From Clostridiales bacterium (GTDB taxonomy: Bacteria; Bacillota; Clostridia; Oscillospirales; Butyricicoccaceae), in NCBI GenBank assembly GCA_022775385.1, contig JALFIV010000020.1, positions 1-40,137 of the forward strand: a stretch of DNA of 40,137 bases, written 5' to 3'. Below are positions 1 through 8,017 of the stretch, piece after piece. A program made the translations under genes and the position numbers. The notes beneath the pieces are model-generated. The model saw only the letters and a list, made by a program, of their open reading frames with translations. It ran no database searches and was not told the origin of the DNA. Positions within the stretch are counted from its first letter, which is position 1; each line of letters starts with the position of its first letter.

Positions 1-216
1 GGAAGCGATGCGGAACCGCTGTGCGAGCGCCGGTTCCTCATCGATATTCACCTTCGCCACCGCGATCTCCGGATGCTTGTCCGCGATGTCCTCGATCATC
101 GGGGAAATCTGACGGCACGGTCCGCACCACGACGACCAGAAGTCCACCAGCACCGGTTTGTCCGACGCGAGTACCTTTTCGTCAAACTGTGCTTCTCCGA
201 CGGAGAATACTGCCAT
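1..216 (-). CDS. trxA: Thioredoxin (3' end lies outside the window)
   Basis: General protein-disulfide reductase acting in the cytoplasm. The 72 visible residues begin MAVFSVGEAQFDEKVLASD and contain the redox site W-C-G-P-C in the context FWSSWCGPCRQISP, followed by the usual thioredoxin strand VAVAKVNIDEEP. The ATG at 216 is preceded by an AAGGAG ribosome binding site, so the start is secure; the C-terminal third is cut off by the window edge. The WSSWCGPC context is that of TrxA rather than a thiol oxidase or a membrane-anchored thioredoxin. Its own promoter is not obvious: only a CATACT-like -10 is seen in the upstream 60 bases. Confidence 0.95.
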   Translation of the reverse strand, partial: MAVFSVGEAQFDEKVLASDKPVLVDFWSSWCGPCRQISPMIEDIADKHPEIAVAKVNIDEEPALAQRFRIAS

Positions 217-328
217 TCCTACCAACTCCTTTTGTAAGCTACTCAAAGCTAGTATGTCCGGACGGGTGGGATTCTATTTTTCACCGCTGTTTTTTCTCTT
301 TCTGATAAAAACCCCTATTTCGCAGCAG

Positions 329-359
329 CGCCTCCCGCAGGATTATCCCACGGGAGGCG
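329..359. terminator. Inverted repeat, possible terminator
   Basis: A perfect 9-bp stem (CGCCTCCCG / CGGGAGGCG) with a 13-base loop lies 15 bases downstream of the secreted-protein gene. The T-tract (TTTT) is on the plus strand, while both flanking genes are read on the minus strand. On the minus strand the next T-run is about 15 bases away, so as a terminator of the minus-strand gene it is imperfect. Confidence 0.4.
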
Positions 360-374
360 TTTTCTGACTTCATT

Positions 375-1004
375 TTACATTCTCACACCGGTCGACGAAT
401 ATTGGATGGACGTAATCACATAGCCGTAGTAAGAAGACGATGATTTCTTCATACGCATGGTGGTCACACCGGTCTTTTTCTTGGCATTGGTGTCATAGGA
501 ATACAGGTAGTTGGTAATCTTGACGTCATAGACGCCGGTCTTTACCTTCGTAATCTTGGTAATGCTGTATTTGGGTGCGTAATTTCCCCAGTCTCCGCCC
601 GTGTAAATATAGGAAGAGGCGGTCTTTCTCCGCATATTCCAGCCGGATTTGATGGTTTTCGGCACAGCAGACAGGTCGACAGAGGTACCGAAAAAGTTCT
701 TGCTGCGCGTCTTTACCTTGCTCGACGAATAAGACGACGAACCCAGCCAGTCATAGCTGGTCTTCGCGATGTAATTGATCTTCGTCTTATTGCTCAGTGT
801 CATCGTCTTGGTACTGTGAGATTTCTCCGATGTCTGTTTTATGACCATATAGGAATTGGTGTACTTGGCAAGCTTCACGACGCCGGATTTCTTTTTCATG
901 GATGCCGTGACATCCGTGGCCGCGAACGCGTTGCCTACCAGCATCGGAATCGCAAGTGCGACCAATAACAGGAGCGAAATTACTCGTTTTTTACTCGATT
1001 TCAT
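375..1004 (-). CDS. Small secreted protein of unknown function
   Basis: A 209-residue protein with a clear Sec signal peptide: KKR at the N-terminus, the hydrophobic run VISLLLLVALAIPMLVG, and a likely signal peptidase I site at AFA-A (about residue 28). The mature part is rich in Lys, Ser, Thr and Tyr, has no cysteines and no motif I recognise, and is probably an extracellular beta-rich protein. The ATG at 1004 has a GAGGTGAT ribosome binding site. It is monocistronic, with its own consensus promoter at 1051-1079. Imperfect TGTTA repeats (1031-1046) just downstream of the -10 recall the box near the secreted gene at 15670. I do not recognise the family. Confidence 0.8.
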   Translation of the reverse strand: MKSSKKRVISLLLLVALAIPMLVGNAFAATDVTASMKKKSGVVKLAKYTNSYMVIKQTSEKSHSTKTMTLSNKTKINYIAKTSYDWLGSSSYSSSKVKTRSKNFFGTSVDLSAVPKTIKSGWNMRRKTASSYIYTGGDWGNYAPKYSITKITKVKTGVYDVKITNYLYSYDTNAKKKTGVTTMRMKKSSSSYYGYVITSIQYSSTGVRM

Positions 1005-1050
1005 ACGATCACCTCAAGAAGAAACGGTAGTGTTAAAATCTGTTATATTC

Positions 1051-1079
1051 ATAATAACAATGCCCACGTGTTTTGTCAA
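1051..1079 (-). promoter_or_regulatory. SigA-type promoter for the secreted-protein gene
   Basis: On the minus strand: -35 TTGACA (1074-1079), 17-bp spacer, -10 TATTAT (1051-1056), 47 bases upstream of the ATG at 1004. TGTTAA-AATC-TGTTAT follows the -10 directly. Confidence 0.75.
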
Positions 1080-1116
1080 GCGAGGAGAATTCGATCAATC
1101 ATGCACGGCATGGAGC

Positions 1117-1148
1117 AAAAAGAAGAACCGGCAGATGCCGATTCTTCT
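1117..1148 (-). terminator. Orphan intrinsic terminator
   Basis: Read on the minus strand: AGAAGAA stem, inner CGGCA/TGCCG stem, TTCTTCT, then TTTTT. No protein-coding gene ends upstream of it; cysK has its own terminator at 1329-1365. Confidence 0.65.
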
Positions 1149-1185
1149 ACGTCATTCCGGGGTCAGTCCTTTCCGATTGATTTCA
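1117..1185 (-). ncRNA. Candidate small RNA (about 70 nt)
   Basis: Between the cysK terminator and the promoter of the secreted gene lies a possible promoter, TTGGAA (1216-1221) and TACAAT (1191-1196) with a long 19-bp spacer, followed about 40 bases later by the strong terminator at 1117-1148. Only very short reading frames (under 10 codons) fit between. The 5' end is estimated. No known RNA family is recognised. Confidence 0.3.
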
Positions 1186-1311
1186 CCTGTATTGTATCAC
1201 CTGCATTTTGAAAATTTCCAATGTTATTTTTTAATTTCTCGATTTTTCGTCATTTTTACGCACGATAAACGAATATATCATGCGTATTTTGCACAAAACT
1301 AAACTTTCTCA

Positions 1312-1327
1312 AAGAAAGCGCTTTCTT
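1312..1327. promoter_or_regulatory. 16-bp perfect palindrome resembling a cre site
   Basis: AAGAAAGCGCTTTCTT is self-complementary over 16 bp. It matches the CcpA cre pattern WTGNAANCGNWNNCW at all but one fixed position. It sits just past the cysK terminator and about 310 bp upstream of the secreted gene, an odd place for a repressor site, so its role is uncertain. Confidence 0.35.
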
Positions 1328-1328
1328 C

Positions 1329-1365
1329 AAAAAAAGACATGCACGGATGCTCCATGCATGTCTTT
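1329..1365 (-). terminator. Intrinsic terminator of cysK
   Basis: Minus-strand hairpin AAAGACATGCA / TGCATGTCTTT followed by TTTTTTT, 20 bases after the cysK stop codon. Confidence 0.85.
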
Positions 1366-1384
1366 CGGATTATCTGTATTCTGA

Positions 1385-2317
1385 TTAGTCAGCGAACAGT
1401 GCGGTGGACAGATAGCGGTCGCCGGTATCCGGCAGCAGTGCTACGATGGTCTTGCCCTTGTTCTCCGGACGCTTTGCCAGCTCGATGGCCGCCCACAGCG
1501 CCGCACCGGAGGAGATACCAACCAGCACACCCTCGCTGCGTCCGATCGTCTTTCCGGTGGCAAATGCATCCTCGTTCTTGACCGGAATGATCTCGTCATA
1601 CACACTGGTGTCCAGAACATCCGGCACAAAGCCTGCGCCGATACCCTGAATCTTGTGCGAACCTGCCTTGCCCTCGGACAGGACCGGAGAGGATGCCGGC
1701 TCAACTGCGACGACCTTGACCGACGGATTCTTCGACTTCAGATACTCACCGACGCCGGTGACCGTACCGCCCGTGCCGACACCTGCGACAAAGATATCGA
1801 CCTGGCCGTCCGTATCCTCCCAGATCTCCGGACCGGTGGTCTCACGGTGTGCCTGCGGGTTTGCTGGGTTGACAAACTGACCCGGGATAAAGCTGTTCGG
1901 GATCTCCTTCGCCAGCTCATCCGCCTTGGCGATAGCACCCTTCATGCCCTTGGCGCCTTCCGTCAGCACCAGCTCCGCGCCATATGCCTTCATCAGCTGA
2001 CGGCGCTCGACGCTCATCGTCTCCGGCATGACGATGATGATGCGGTATCCGCGCGCGGCGGCGACGGATGCCAGACCGATACCGGTGTTGCCCGAGGTCG
2101 GCTCGATGATGACCGAACCCGGCTTCAGCAGGCCTTTTTCCTCGGCATCGTCGATCATCTTCTTGGCGATGCGGTCCTTGACCGATCCCGCCGGATTGAA
2201 GTATTCCAGCTTCGCCAGAATGCGGGCATCCAGGTTCTCAGTCTTCTCTACGTGGGTCAGTTCCAGCAGCGGGGTCTTGCCGATCAGCTGGTCTGCGGAT
2301 GTATAAATCTTGCTCAT
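1385..2317 (-). CDS. cysK: Cysteine synthase A (O-acetylserine sulfhydrylase)
   Basis: PLP enzyme that makes cysteine from O-acetylserine and sulfide in the cytoplasm. The 310 residues are full length for CysK. The PLP-binding lysine is K47 in NPAGSVKDR, the substrate-binding loop PTSGNTG is near residue 73, and the PLP-phosphate glycine loop [12 protein letters not shown] is near residue 176. The ATG at 2317 is preceded by TAGGAGGAACATGCT. A consensus promoter at 2385-2413 and a terminator at 1329-1365 make it monocistronic. The Rrf2 regulator gene just upstream in the same direction is the likely controller. CysK rather than CysM or cystathionine beta-synthase is supported by length and the lack of extra domains. 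Confidence 0.97.
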   Translation of the reverse strand: MSKIYTSADQLIGKTPLLELTHVEKTENLDARILAKLEYFNPAGSVKDRIAKKMIDDAEEKGLLKPGSVIIEPTSGNTGIGLASVAAARGYRIIIVMPETMSVERRQLMKAYGAELVLTEGAKGMKGAIAKADELAKEIPNSFIPGQFVNPANPQAHRETTGPEIWEDTDGQVDIFVAGVGTGGTVTGVGEYLKSKNPSVKVVAVEPASSPVLSEGKAGSHKIQGIGAGFVPDVLDTSVYDEIIPVKNEDAFATGKTIGRSEGVLVGISSGAALWAAIELAKRPENKGKTIVALLPDTGDRYLSTALFAD

Positions 2318-2384
2318 AGCATGTTCCTCCTAAACGGGCGTGTCGTCCGGTTTATTTTCCTATTTGTTTAGTGGGTATGTTGGT

Positions 2385-2413
2385 ATTATAGACCTGTTTT
2401 CCCAGTATGTCAA
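2385..2413 (-). promoter_or_regulatory. cysK promoter with candidate Rrf2 half-site
   Basis: Perfect consensus on the minus strand: TTGACA (2408-2413), 17-bp spacer, TATAAT (2385-2390). The -10 runs into TATAATACCAACATACCC. ATACC half-sites are typical of CymR-type Rrf2 operators and would block RNA polymerase here; the operator is inferred. Confidence 0.8.
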
Positions 2414-2437
2414 TAGGAAATAAAAAATTTTCTACGG

Positions 2438-2869
2438 TCAGATCACAAAGTCGTTGCCGGGGATATCCGGATGGATCAAGTCGGACAGATAGATATTGTC
2501 GAGATAATCCGTAATCCGGTCGTACAGTCCCTTCCACATGGACAGTGTCCGGCAATCCGCCGCTTGCTCGCACTCCATCGTCGGCTTGCTCAGACAGGAT
2601 ACCGGCGCAAGGCTTCCCTCGGTCAGACGAAGGATATCGCCGATGCGGTACTGATCCGGCGAACGGGTCAGCTTGTATCCGCCGCCCTTGCCGCGCAGTC
2701 CGCTCAAATATCCCTCCTGCGTCAGGATCTTGATAATGCTCTCCAGATATTTGACAGAGATACCCTGCCTCTCCGCAATCGCCTTGAGCGGAATAAAGCC
2801 TTCGCTCGGGTGTTCTGCAAGGTCGATCATCACGCGCAGCGCGTACCGGCCTTTGGTTGAAATCATCAT
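2438..2869 (-). CDS. Rrf2 family transcriptional regulator (IscR/CymR type)
   Basis: A 143-residue winged-helix regulator with the family N-terminus ISTKGRYALRVMIDLA, recognition helix ISVKYLESIIKIL and wing LRGKGGGYKLTR. Three cysteines follow the dimer helix (C92, C100, C106), in the region where IscR holds a [2Fe-2S] cluster, though the spacing C-X7-C-X5-C differs from IscR C-X5-C-X5-C. It probably senses Fe-S or cysteine status and controls cysK downstream and its own gene. The start is ATG 2869 or the adjacent ATG 2866, behind AGGGAGGG. Its own promoter is at 2915-2943. Confidence 0.92.
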   Translation of the reverse strand: MMISTKGRYALRVMIDLAEHPSEGFIPLKAIAERQGISVKYLESIIKILTQEGYLSGLRGKGGGYKLTRSPDQYRIGDILRLTEGSLAPVSCLSKPTMECEQAADCRTLSMWKGLYDRITDYLDNIYLSDLIHPDIPGNDFVI

Positions 2870-2914
2870 GCAGTTCCCTCCCTATCTCACGATAATTGTC
2901 ATACTCTATTCCCT

Positions 2915-2943
2915 ATTATACCGGAAGGTTATCGGGATTTCAA
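2915..2943 (-). promoter_or_regulatory. Promoter of the Rrf2 gene
   Basis: Minus strand: TTGAAA (2938-2943), 17-bp spacer, TATAAT (2915-2920). The -10 is embedded in CCGGTATAATAGGG, so a GGTAT half-site overlaps it, as at cysK. This fits autoregulation. Confidence 0.75.
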
Positions 2944-3003
2944 GCGCGTCCGAAAACAAAATTGTCCTGTTTTTCATTCCGTACAGTTCTCCCGCGGCAG
3001 AAA

Positions 3004-3041
3004 CAAAAAAACACCGCCCTGCGTTTCCACAGAGCGGCGTT
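3004..3041 (-). terminator. Terminator of the acylation operon
   Basis: Minus-strand hairpin AACGCCGC / GCGGTGTT with an inner CTG/CAG pairing, followed by a run of seven or more Ts, 10 bases after the thioesterase stop codon. It closes the transcription unit that starts at the promoter at 11516-11544. Confidence 0.85.
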
Positions 3042-3050
3042 CCAGCTCAC

Positions 3051-3758
3051 TTATTCTATGTGTTCTGCCGCGCGGTTGATGATGCGCGCGACCTGTTCCG
3101 GACAGTTCTTGAGGAAGAAATGATTGTCTCCCAGCTCGACAAACTCGCTCCCGGCATGGCAGAATGATTCCCATCCGTGTACCAGCTCCGCAGGGATATC
3201 CTGCGGAGAATACAAGACGGTGACATCCATATCAAATCGTCCGCGATGATTGGCGGGATAGGTACCGAGCAGGCGGTAGTCCGCACGCAGCGGCTCAAAG
3301 TACAGACGGCGGAAAAACCGGTTGTGCATGAGCTTGTCGTTCGAATCGTCAAAGCCGCCGAACTGCTTCATGGTCTCCCACATCTCTTCGTCCGACATGT
3401 CCTGATAGCGCTTGCTGTCCCAGTGTCCGTCCGGCGCCTCATGCGACGCCAGAAACACATGGCAGGGTGTACGATCCAGCATGCCGCGCGCGATCATCTC
3501 ATATACGCCGATCGTGCCCATGCTGTATCCGAACAGCATCAGCTCGTGATCCGGCAGAAGACGGGCGTTGATGTACGCCTGCGCGTCGTCCGCCAGCGCG
3601 GCAAAGTCGGGATAACACGGCTCCTTGATGCGCTTTCCGTGTCCGGCGTACTCAAACGCATCCAGCGTGATGCGCGCATCCAGATGATCACGCAGTACCT
3701 GAAAGAAATCCGGTCCGCCGCCGGCGTACGGCAGACAGAACAGCTGTATCGGTTTCAT
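3051..3758 (-). CDS. Type II (external) thioesterase, GrsT/RifR-like
   Basis: An alpha/beta hydrolase of 235 residues, the normal length for the type II thioesterases that clear wrongly loaded carrier proteins in peptide and polyketide synthesis. The family start LFCLPYAGGG is present, followed by the nucleophile elbow GYSMG (S79) and the catalytic histidine in ELGDNHFF (H213). It is the last gene of the operon; its ATG overlaps the acyltransferase stop by 4 bp (ATGA), so the two are probably translationally coupled. No peptide synthetase is nearby: the only visible carrier protein is the ACP at 9688, so I infer that it hydrolyses misacylated or stalled acyl-ACP. The specificity is unknown. 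Confidence 0.9.
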   Translation of the reverse strand: MKPIQLFCLPYAGGGPDFFQVLRDHLDARITLDAFEYAGHGKRIKEPCYPDFAALADDAQAYINARLLPDHELMLFGYSMGTIGVYEMIARGMLDRTPCHVFLASHEAPDGHWDSKRYQDMSDEEMWETMKQFGGFDDSNDKLMHNRFFRRLYFEPLRADYRLLGTYPANHRGRFDMDVTVLYSPQDIPAELVHGWESFCHAGSEFVELGDNHFFLKNCPEQVARIINRAAEHIE

Positions 3759-4888
3759 ATGTCGTCCTCCCTCACAGTCGGTATGGGTTGGGTCTGCTCA
3801 AATACCTCCTCCGGCAGATCCGGAATCGGTTCGGTCGTCTGACGGAGCGGCTCCGACGGCTCTCCCGCCGGCTGTTTCGCAAGCGGTGGAACCGTAATCC
3901 GGCGCACCAGCCAGTCAAACGGACGCAAGCCGAGCACAATCGTAATCAGCAGCGCAATCAGCAGCATCCATCGCAGTGCAGAATCCTCCGGAAGTTCGTT
4001 CAGCAGATAGAACTTCACATGGTGCTTGCCGATCTTGATGCCGCTGCACACAATCATGATAATACAGTAATGCAGTGCGTAGATCGACATGGTTCGGCTG
4101 CCGAGCTTGGACCAGAAGCCGCGCAGAGACGGGACAAGCACAATAACCGCAAAGGTCATGAGCAGAGCGACGACATACACAGCAAGGCGGTACAGGCCGC
4201 CGTATACAAACAGATCTTCATCGAGATTGCGGTAGGAAAATCCCTTGAGAACCGGGACAATCCATTCCAGATCATCATAATACAGCGCGCTCACAACGCC
4301 CGCCGCGATCAAAACCGCCGCGCCGAGCAGCTTGACCCAGATCTTCCGGCTCATTTTGAGCAGGGTATCCTGCTCCATCCAGAATCCCAGCAGGAAAAAC
4401 GGATAGAACGAACACGCGCGCGCCAGCACCATCTGTCCGCCGAGCGTCAGGTCATAGCCCGCCATACAGCCGAAGAATACCGAGATCAGCAGAACATAGC
4501 GCCTGTCAAACTTCTGCAGGAACATGGTCACGAGATAGAACAAAAAGATGACAAAGGCATACCAGTCGACACCGATGGTGGAGAACAGCTTGAATGCCGC
4601 CTCGCGGGACAGCGCGACGCGGGTCAGAAACAGGGCAAACTTGATGAGAAAATACAGCGCCAGAAAGGTGAACGCTTTATCATACCGGTGACCTCGCACC
4701 GCGCGCTTGGAAAACAGGCCGGACAGAAAGACGAACGCCGGCATGTGAAAGGCATAGATGAACAGATAGATTCGATTGAGCAAATCCGCATCCCGCTCCA
4801 CATAGTTGATGATATGGCCGAGTACCACGCAAAAAATCAACAGCAGACGGATATTGTCCCATTTTGCAATTCGTTTGGTTTCTGTCAC
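3755..4888 (-). CDS. Acyltransferase family 3 membrane protein (OafA/NodX type)
   Basis: An integral membrane O-acyltransferase of 377 residues. The N-terminus KRIAKWDNIRLLLIFCVVLGH has the family pattern of a charged start followed by a first helix ending in the conserved His. About ten hydrophobic helices follow (for example IYLFIYAFHMPAFVFLSGLF and MSIYALHYCIIMIVCSG), ending in a Pro/Glu-rich cytoplasmic tail. I place the start at GTG 4888, behind GGGGGA, because the longer frame would run far into the upstream gene. It probably moves an acyl group to an extracellular glycan and is the second acyltransferase in the operon beside the MBOAT protein. Donor and acceptor are unknown. Confidence 0.88.
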   Translation of the reverse strand: MTETKRIAKWDNIRLLLIFCVVLGHIINYVERDADLLNRIYLFIYAFHMPAFVFLSGLFSKRAVRGHRYDKAFTFLALYFLIKFALFLTRVALSREAAFKLFSTIGVDWYAFVIFLFYLVTMFLQKFDRRYVLLISVFFGCMAGYDLTLGGQMVLARACSFYPFFLLGFWMEQDTLLKMSRKIWVKLLGAAVLIAAGVVSALYYDDLEWIVPVLKGFSYRNLDEDLFVYGGLYRLAVYVVALLMTFAVIVLVPSLRGFWSKLGSRTMSIYALHYCIIMIVCSGIKIGKHHVKFYLLNELPEDSALRWMLLIALLITIVLGLRPFDWLVRRITVPPLAKQPAGEPSEPLRQTTEPIPDLPEEVFEQTQPIPTVREDDI

Positions 4889-4910
4889 GGATGTTCCCCC
4901 ATTCTGTCTC

Positions 4911-6407
4911 TCATCGGTCCGGAACGAAATTGGCGCGGAGGACACCGTCCGGACAGCGGGCAATCGTACACTCCTCGGCAATGACATTCTGTGTGTTGTC
5001 ATACAGCAGCAGGTTCAGACCGAACCCGGTATAGTTTCCGCTCGTTCCTCCCGCTTTGATCTCCGCATCCTTCTGCCGGTTCTCCTTCGGCGCGGAGACC
5101 GCCTCCAGTGTGCCGCCGTTGGTCATCGTTCCGGTCAGCACCAGCTCACGCGATGTGCCGGTCTTTTCCTCTGTCGTTCCATTGGCGATATAAGCAGCGT
5201 AGGTCTTTCCCTCGAGCGAGGCAATGTCGGTCTCAAATCCGCAGGACTCGAATGCCTCCTGCATCTCCTCTGTCCAGAGCGAGCAGACCGTATCGTCGGT
5301 CAGCTGCAGGATCACATCGTAGTCTCCGGTAGACAGATAATCCTCACTCAGCTGCGTGAGATAGGAGACGACGTCGCTCTCGGTCTTGAAATATGCCTCG
5401 CGCTTGACCGCATGGTATTTCTCCAGCACAGCATCGTCCATCGGACTTGCCTCGCGGAAATCCGTCAGGTCATAGTGCTCGGTCAAATAGGCGCCCAGCG
5501 CATCCGACAGCTTGTCCGCGCCCCGCAGATTGAGATGCTGCGGGTCTTTGAAATCTGTGTAGAAATCCAGTCCCAGCTCGCGGCAGCCCTCCGCCGCGGC
5601 ATAGTCCAGCAGCGGGAGGTTCATCTCCTCCGCCAGCTCCTTCATCTGCGACTGATAGGATTCCGTCCAGTCCTCCTTCGGGGTTTTAAACAGCACGAGT
5701 GCGATGCCATTCTCGTCGCAGTATGCTTGAATCAGCCGGAGCGCCTCGACAGACTGCTCCTCCAGCAGGGTTTCGTCCGTCTCTCCCGGCTCGGTTTTCA
5801 TCAGCGCGTTATAATCGGTAAAGGAATAGTTGTAATCGGTCGGGAAATTGCCGCGGTACAGCGGACTGTCCTCCACCGTGTAGCGGAAATCCGTGCGCGT
5901 CAGCTCCTCCCACCGCGCGTGGTATTTGACCAGCGGACAGAGATAGCTGAACAGAGAATCCGCATCCTCGTTCTCGGCGAGATGCCGGCGGACGATGTCG
6001 ATTTTGTTCCACGACAGACGCATCGGGTCGATTGCCTGCCGGTAAAAGCTCTCTCGGTTGATCTCGGTCATCTGGCTGACATCCAGCAGACAGACCTTGA
6101 TATTCTGCCGCTTGTCCAGCTCACGCAGCCAGCCGAGGGAGCACAGGATGGACTGATTGGGCGATCCGGTCGAATAGGCGGAGATGCCGTATTTCTCATA
6201 CAGCTCCATGCCGCTGATGCCAAATGCAATCTGACTGCTGCCGCAGACCGCAACCTCCACACTGTTCTCCGGCAGTTCATACAGCGTATCCGCCATATAG
6301 GTCTGCCGGTTGTCTGTGACGAACTTCTCCTTGAAGATGCGGTTCGCCGTGAGAAAAACAACAACGCAGAGAAGGATGAACAGTGCAACTTTTGAGAGTT
6401 TCTTCAT
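4911..6407 (-). CDS. DltD-like SGNH-fold acyltransferase/esterase, copy 2
   Basis: Membrane-anchored extracytoplasmic protein of about 498 residues. One N-terminal helix (VALFILLCVVVFLTANRIF) is followed by an SGNH-type domain: nucleophile block VAVCGSSQIAFGIS, the block KVCLLDVSQM, and the C-terminal Asp-His block DFKDPQHLNLRGADKL. DltD carries a comparable GSS and D..H arrangement. A C-terminal region of about 190 residues follows and is not part of classical DltD. It is a close paralogue of the adjacent gene at 6449. ATG 6407 is preferred over 6413 because GGAGG abuts the earlier ATG; it also aligns with the paralogue's start. Likely role: final acyl transfer to a wall or surface polymer. 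Confidence 0.82.
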   Translation of the reverse strand: MKKLSKVALFILLCVVVFLTANRIFKEKFVTDNRQTYMADTLYELPENSVEVAVCGSSQIAFGISGMELYEKYGISAYSTGSPNQSILCSLGWLRELDKRQNIKVCLLDVSQMTEINRESFYRQAIDPMRLSWNKIDIVRRHLAENEDADSLFSYLCPLVKYHARWEELTRTDFRYTVEDSPLYRGNFPTDYNYSFTDYNALMKTEPGETDETLLEEQSVEALRLIQAYCDENGIALVLFKTPKEDWTESYQSQMKELAEEMNLPLLDYAAAEGCRELGLDFYTDFKDPQHLNLRGADKLSDALGAYLTEHYDLTDFREASPMDDAVLEKYHAVKREAYFKTESDVVSYLTQLSEDYLSTGDYDVILQLTDDTVCSLWTEEMQEAFESCGFETDIASLEGKTYAAYIANGTTEEKTGTSRELVLTGTMTNGGTLEAVSAPKENRQKDAEIKAGGTSGNYTGFGLNLLLYDNTQNVIAEECTIARCPDGVLRANFVPDR

Positions 6408-6448
6408 TCTCATCCTCCTCTGCGGTGTTAAAAATTGTCTGTGATTGT

Positions 6449-7999
6449 TTACTGATGGCGGTTCTCAAACGGACGGAACAGCTTGAGCGTGCCGTCGGCG
6501 TCCAGCGCAACCGTTGCGAGATCGAGAACCCGGTCGGTCGTGCTCTCATAGAACACGATGTTGACGCCGCGTCCGGTGAACTTCTTGCGCACGCCGTTGA
6601 GAATCAGCGCCGGCGTTGCGGCATCCTCAGACAGCGGAGTCGCCTCAAACGAATACGGAATGCCGTCTGCGAACTTGCCCTTGACCTCCGCGCTGTCGCC
6701 GCTGACCTTTTCCTTGACCTTGCTGTTTGCGATATTCGAGCCGGCATAAGCCTTGCCCTTCAGGTCGCGCAGGTCGGTCTCAAAGCCGCAGGACGCGAGC
6801 GCCTCCTGCATCTCGTCCGTCCAGTACGGCAGAATGCTGTCGTCGGTCAGACCGACAAGGATGTCGTAGTCCCCGGTCGAGAGATAGGCCTCGCTCATGT
6901 TGCTCAGATAGGAAGCAACGTCGCCGTCGGTCAGCTGATATGCCATGTCGCGCGCGGTGTGGTACTTGCTCATGTACGCCTCGTCGTGCAGACCGCTCTC
7001 GCGGAAATCGGTCAGGTCATAATTCTCATGCAGATACTTGCCGAGTTCGTCGGCGACCTTGTCCATGCCGCGGACGTTCATGTGCTCGGAGTCCTTGAAA
7101 TCCGAGTGGAAATCAATTCCCAGCTTCTCACACTGCTCCTCATTGGAGTAGTTGATGTAGGTGATTCCCAGCTCGTCCGCCAGTTCCTGCGTCTTGCGGT
7201 CCTTGGTCGCGGTCCAGTCGGACTTCGGCGTCTTGATGAGCAGCATCTCGATGCCGTTTTCGTCGCAGTACTCCTTGTACTTGATCAGACTGTCGCGCTG
7301 ATAGCCGACGATCGTGAGATCCTCCTCGGTCAAGTCATTCTCGTCCACAACGAGATTATCATAGCCGGTAAACGAGCTGACATAGTCCGCCATGCGCGTA
7401 CCCATGAACATCGGACTGTTCTCGGTGGAGAACGTAAAGTCGTCCTTGGTCAGCTCCTCCCAACGCGTGTGGTACTTCATGATCGGGAAGATATAGGTCA
7501 GCATCGGATCTGCCTCTTCCACCGTGGTCTTTCTGCCTTCCTCGGCGCGCAGACGCTCGGTCTCGTCGATGTGCTGCTGTACAATGTCCAGCTTGTTCGC
7601 CGACAGCTTCATGGTGTCCAGTGTCTGGCGGTAATCCGCCTCGCCGATGCGCTCAAACAGCTGGCTGGCGTCCAGCACTGCGACCTTGATGTCCTGCGTC
7701 TTGTCGATCTCACGCAGCCAGCCCAGCGAACACAGGATGCCCTGATTCGGGGAGCCGGTGCCGTAGGCCGAGATGCCGTAGTCCTCATACAGCTTCATGC
7801 TGGAGATGCCGAATACCATCTGGCTGCTTCCGTTGAACACAACCTCGATGCTGTTGTCCGGCTGTTCATACAGCTGCGCCGCCGTGTAGGACTGGCAGTT
7901 ATTGTCGATGAACTTTGCCGTAAAGACTTTGGTCATTCCGGTCAGAATTACCGCAAACAAAACGACAAAGGCGATAATTTTACAGATTGTTTTCTTCAT
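6449..7999 (-). CDS. DltD-like SGNH-fold acyltransferase/esterase, copy 1
   Basis: Membrane-anchored protein of about 516 residues with the same layout as its neighbour: helix IIAFVVLFAVILTGM, nucleophile block VVFNGSSQMVFGISS, block KVAVLDASQLFE, and Asp-His block DFKDSEHMNVRGMDKV. The paralogues share long stretches such as GTGSPNQGILCSLGWLRE versus STGSPNQSILCSLGWLRE. It directly follows the MBOAT gene, the position DltD holds after DltB. The start is uncertain (ATG 7999 or 8008, weak ribosome binding site). I chose 7999 because MKK then aligns with the MKK start of the paralogue. Seen: fold motifs and paralogy. Inferred: the role in acyl transfer outside the cell. Confidence 0.83.
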   Translation of the reverse strand: MKKTICKIIAFVVLFAVILTGMTKVFTAKFIDNNCQSYTAAQLYEQPDNSIEVVFNGSSQMVFGISSMKLYEDYGISAYGTGSPNQGILCSLGWLREIDKTQDIKVAVLDASQLFERIGEADYRQTLDTMKLSANKLDIVQQHIDETERLRAEEGRKTTVEEADPMLTYIFPIMKYHTRWEELTKDDFTFSTENSPMFMGTRMADYVSSFTGYDNLVVDENDLTEEDLTIVGYQRDSLIKYKEYCDENGIEMLLIKTPKSDWTATKDRKTQELADELGITYINYSNEEQCEKLGIDFHSDFKDSEHMNVRGMDKVADELGKYLHENYDLTDFRESGLHDEAYMSKYHTARDMAYQLTDGDVASYLSNMSEAYLSTGDYDILVGLTDDSILPYWTDEMQEALASCGFETDLRDLKGKAYAGSNIANSKVKEKVSGDSAEVKGKFADGIPYSFEATPLSEDAATPALILNGVRKKFTGRGVNIVFYESTTDRVLDLATVALDADGTLKLFRPFENRHQ

Positions 8000-8017
8000 A
8001 ATGCCCATACCCAATTC

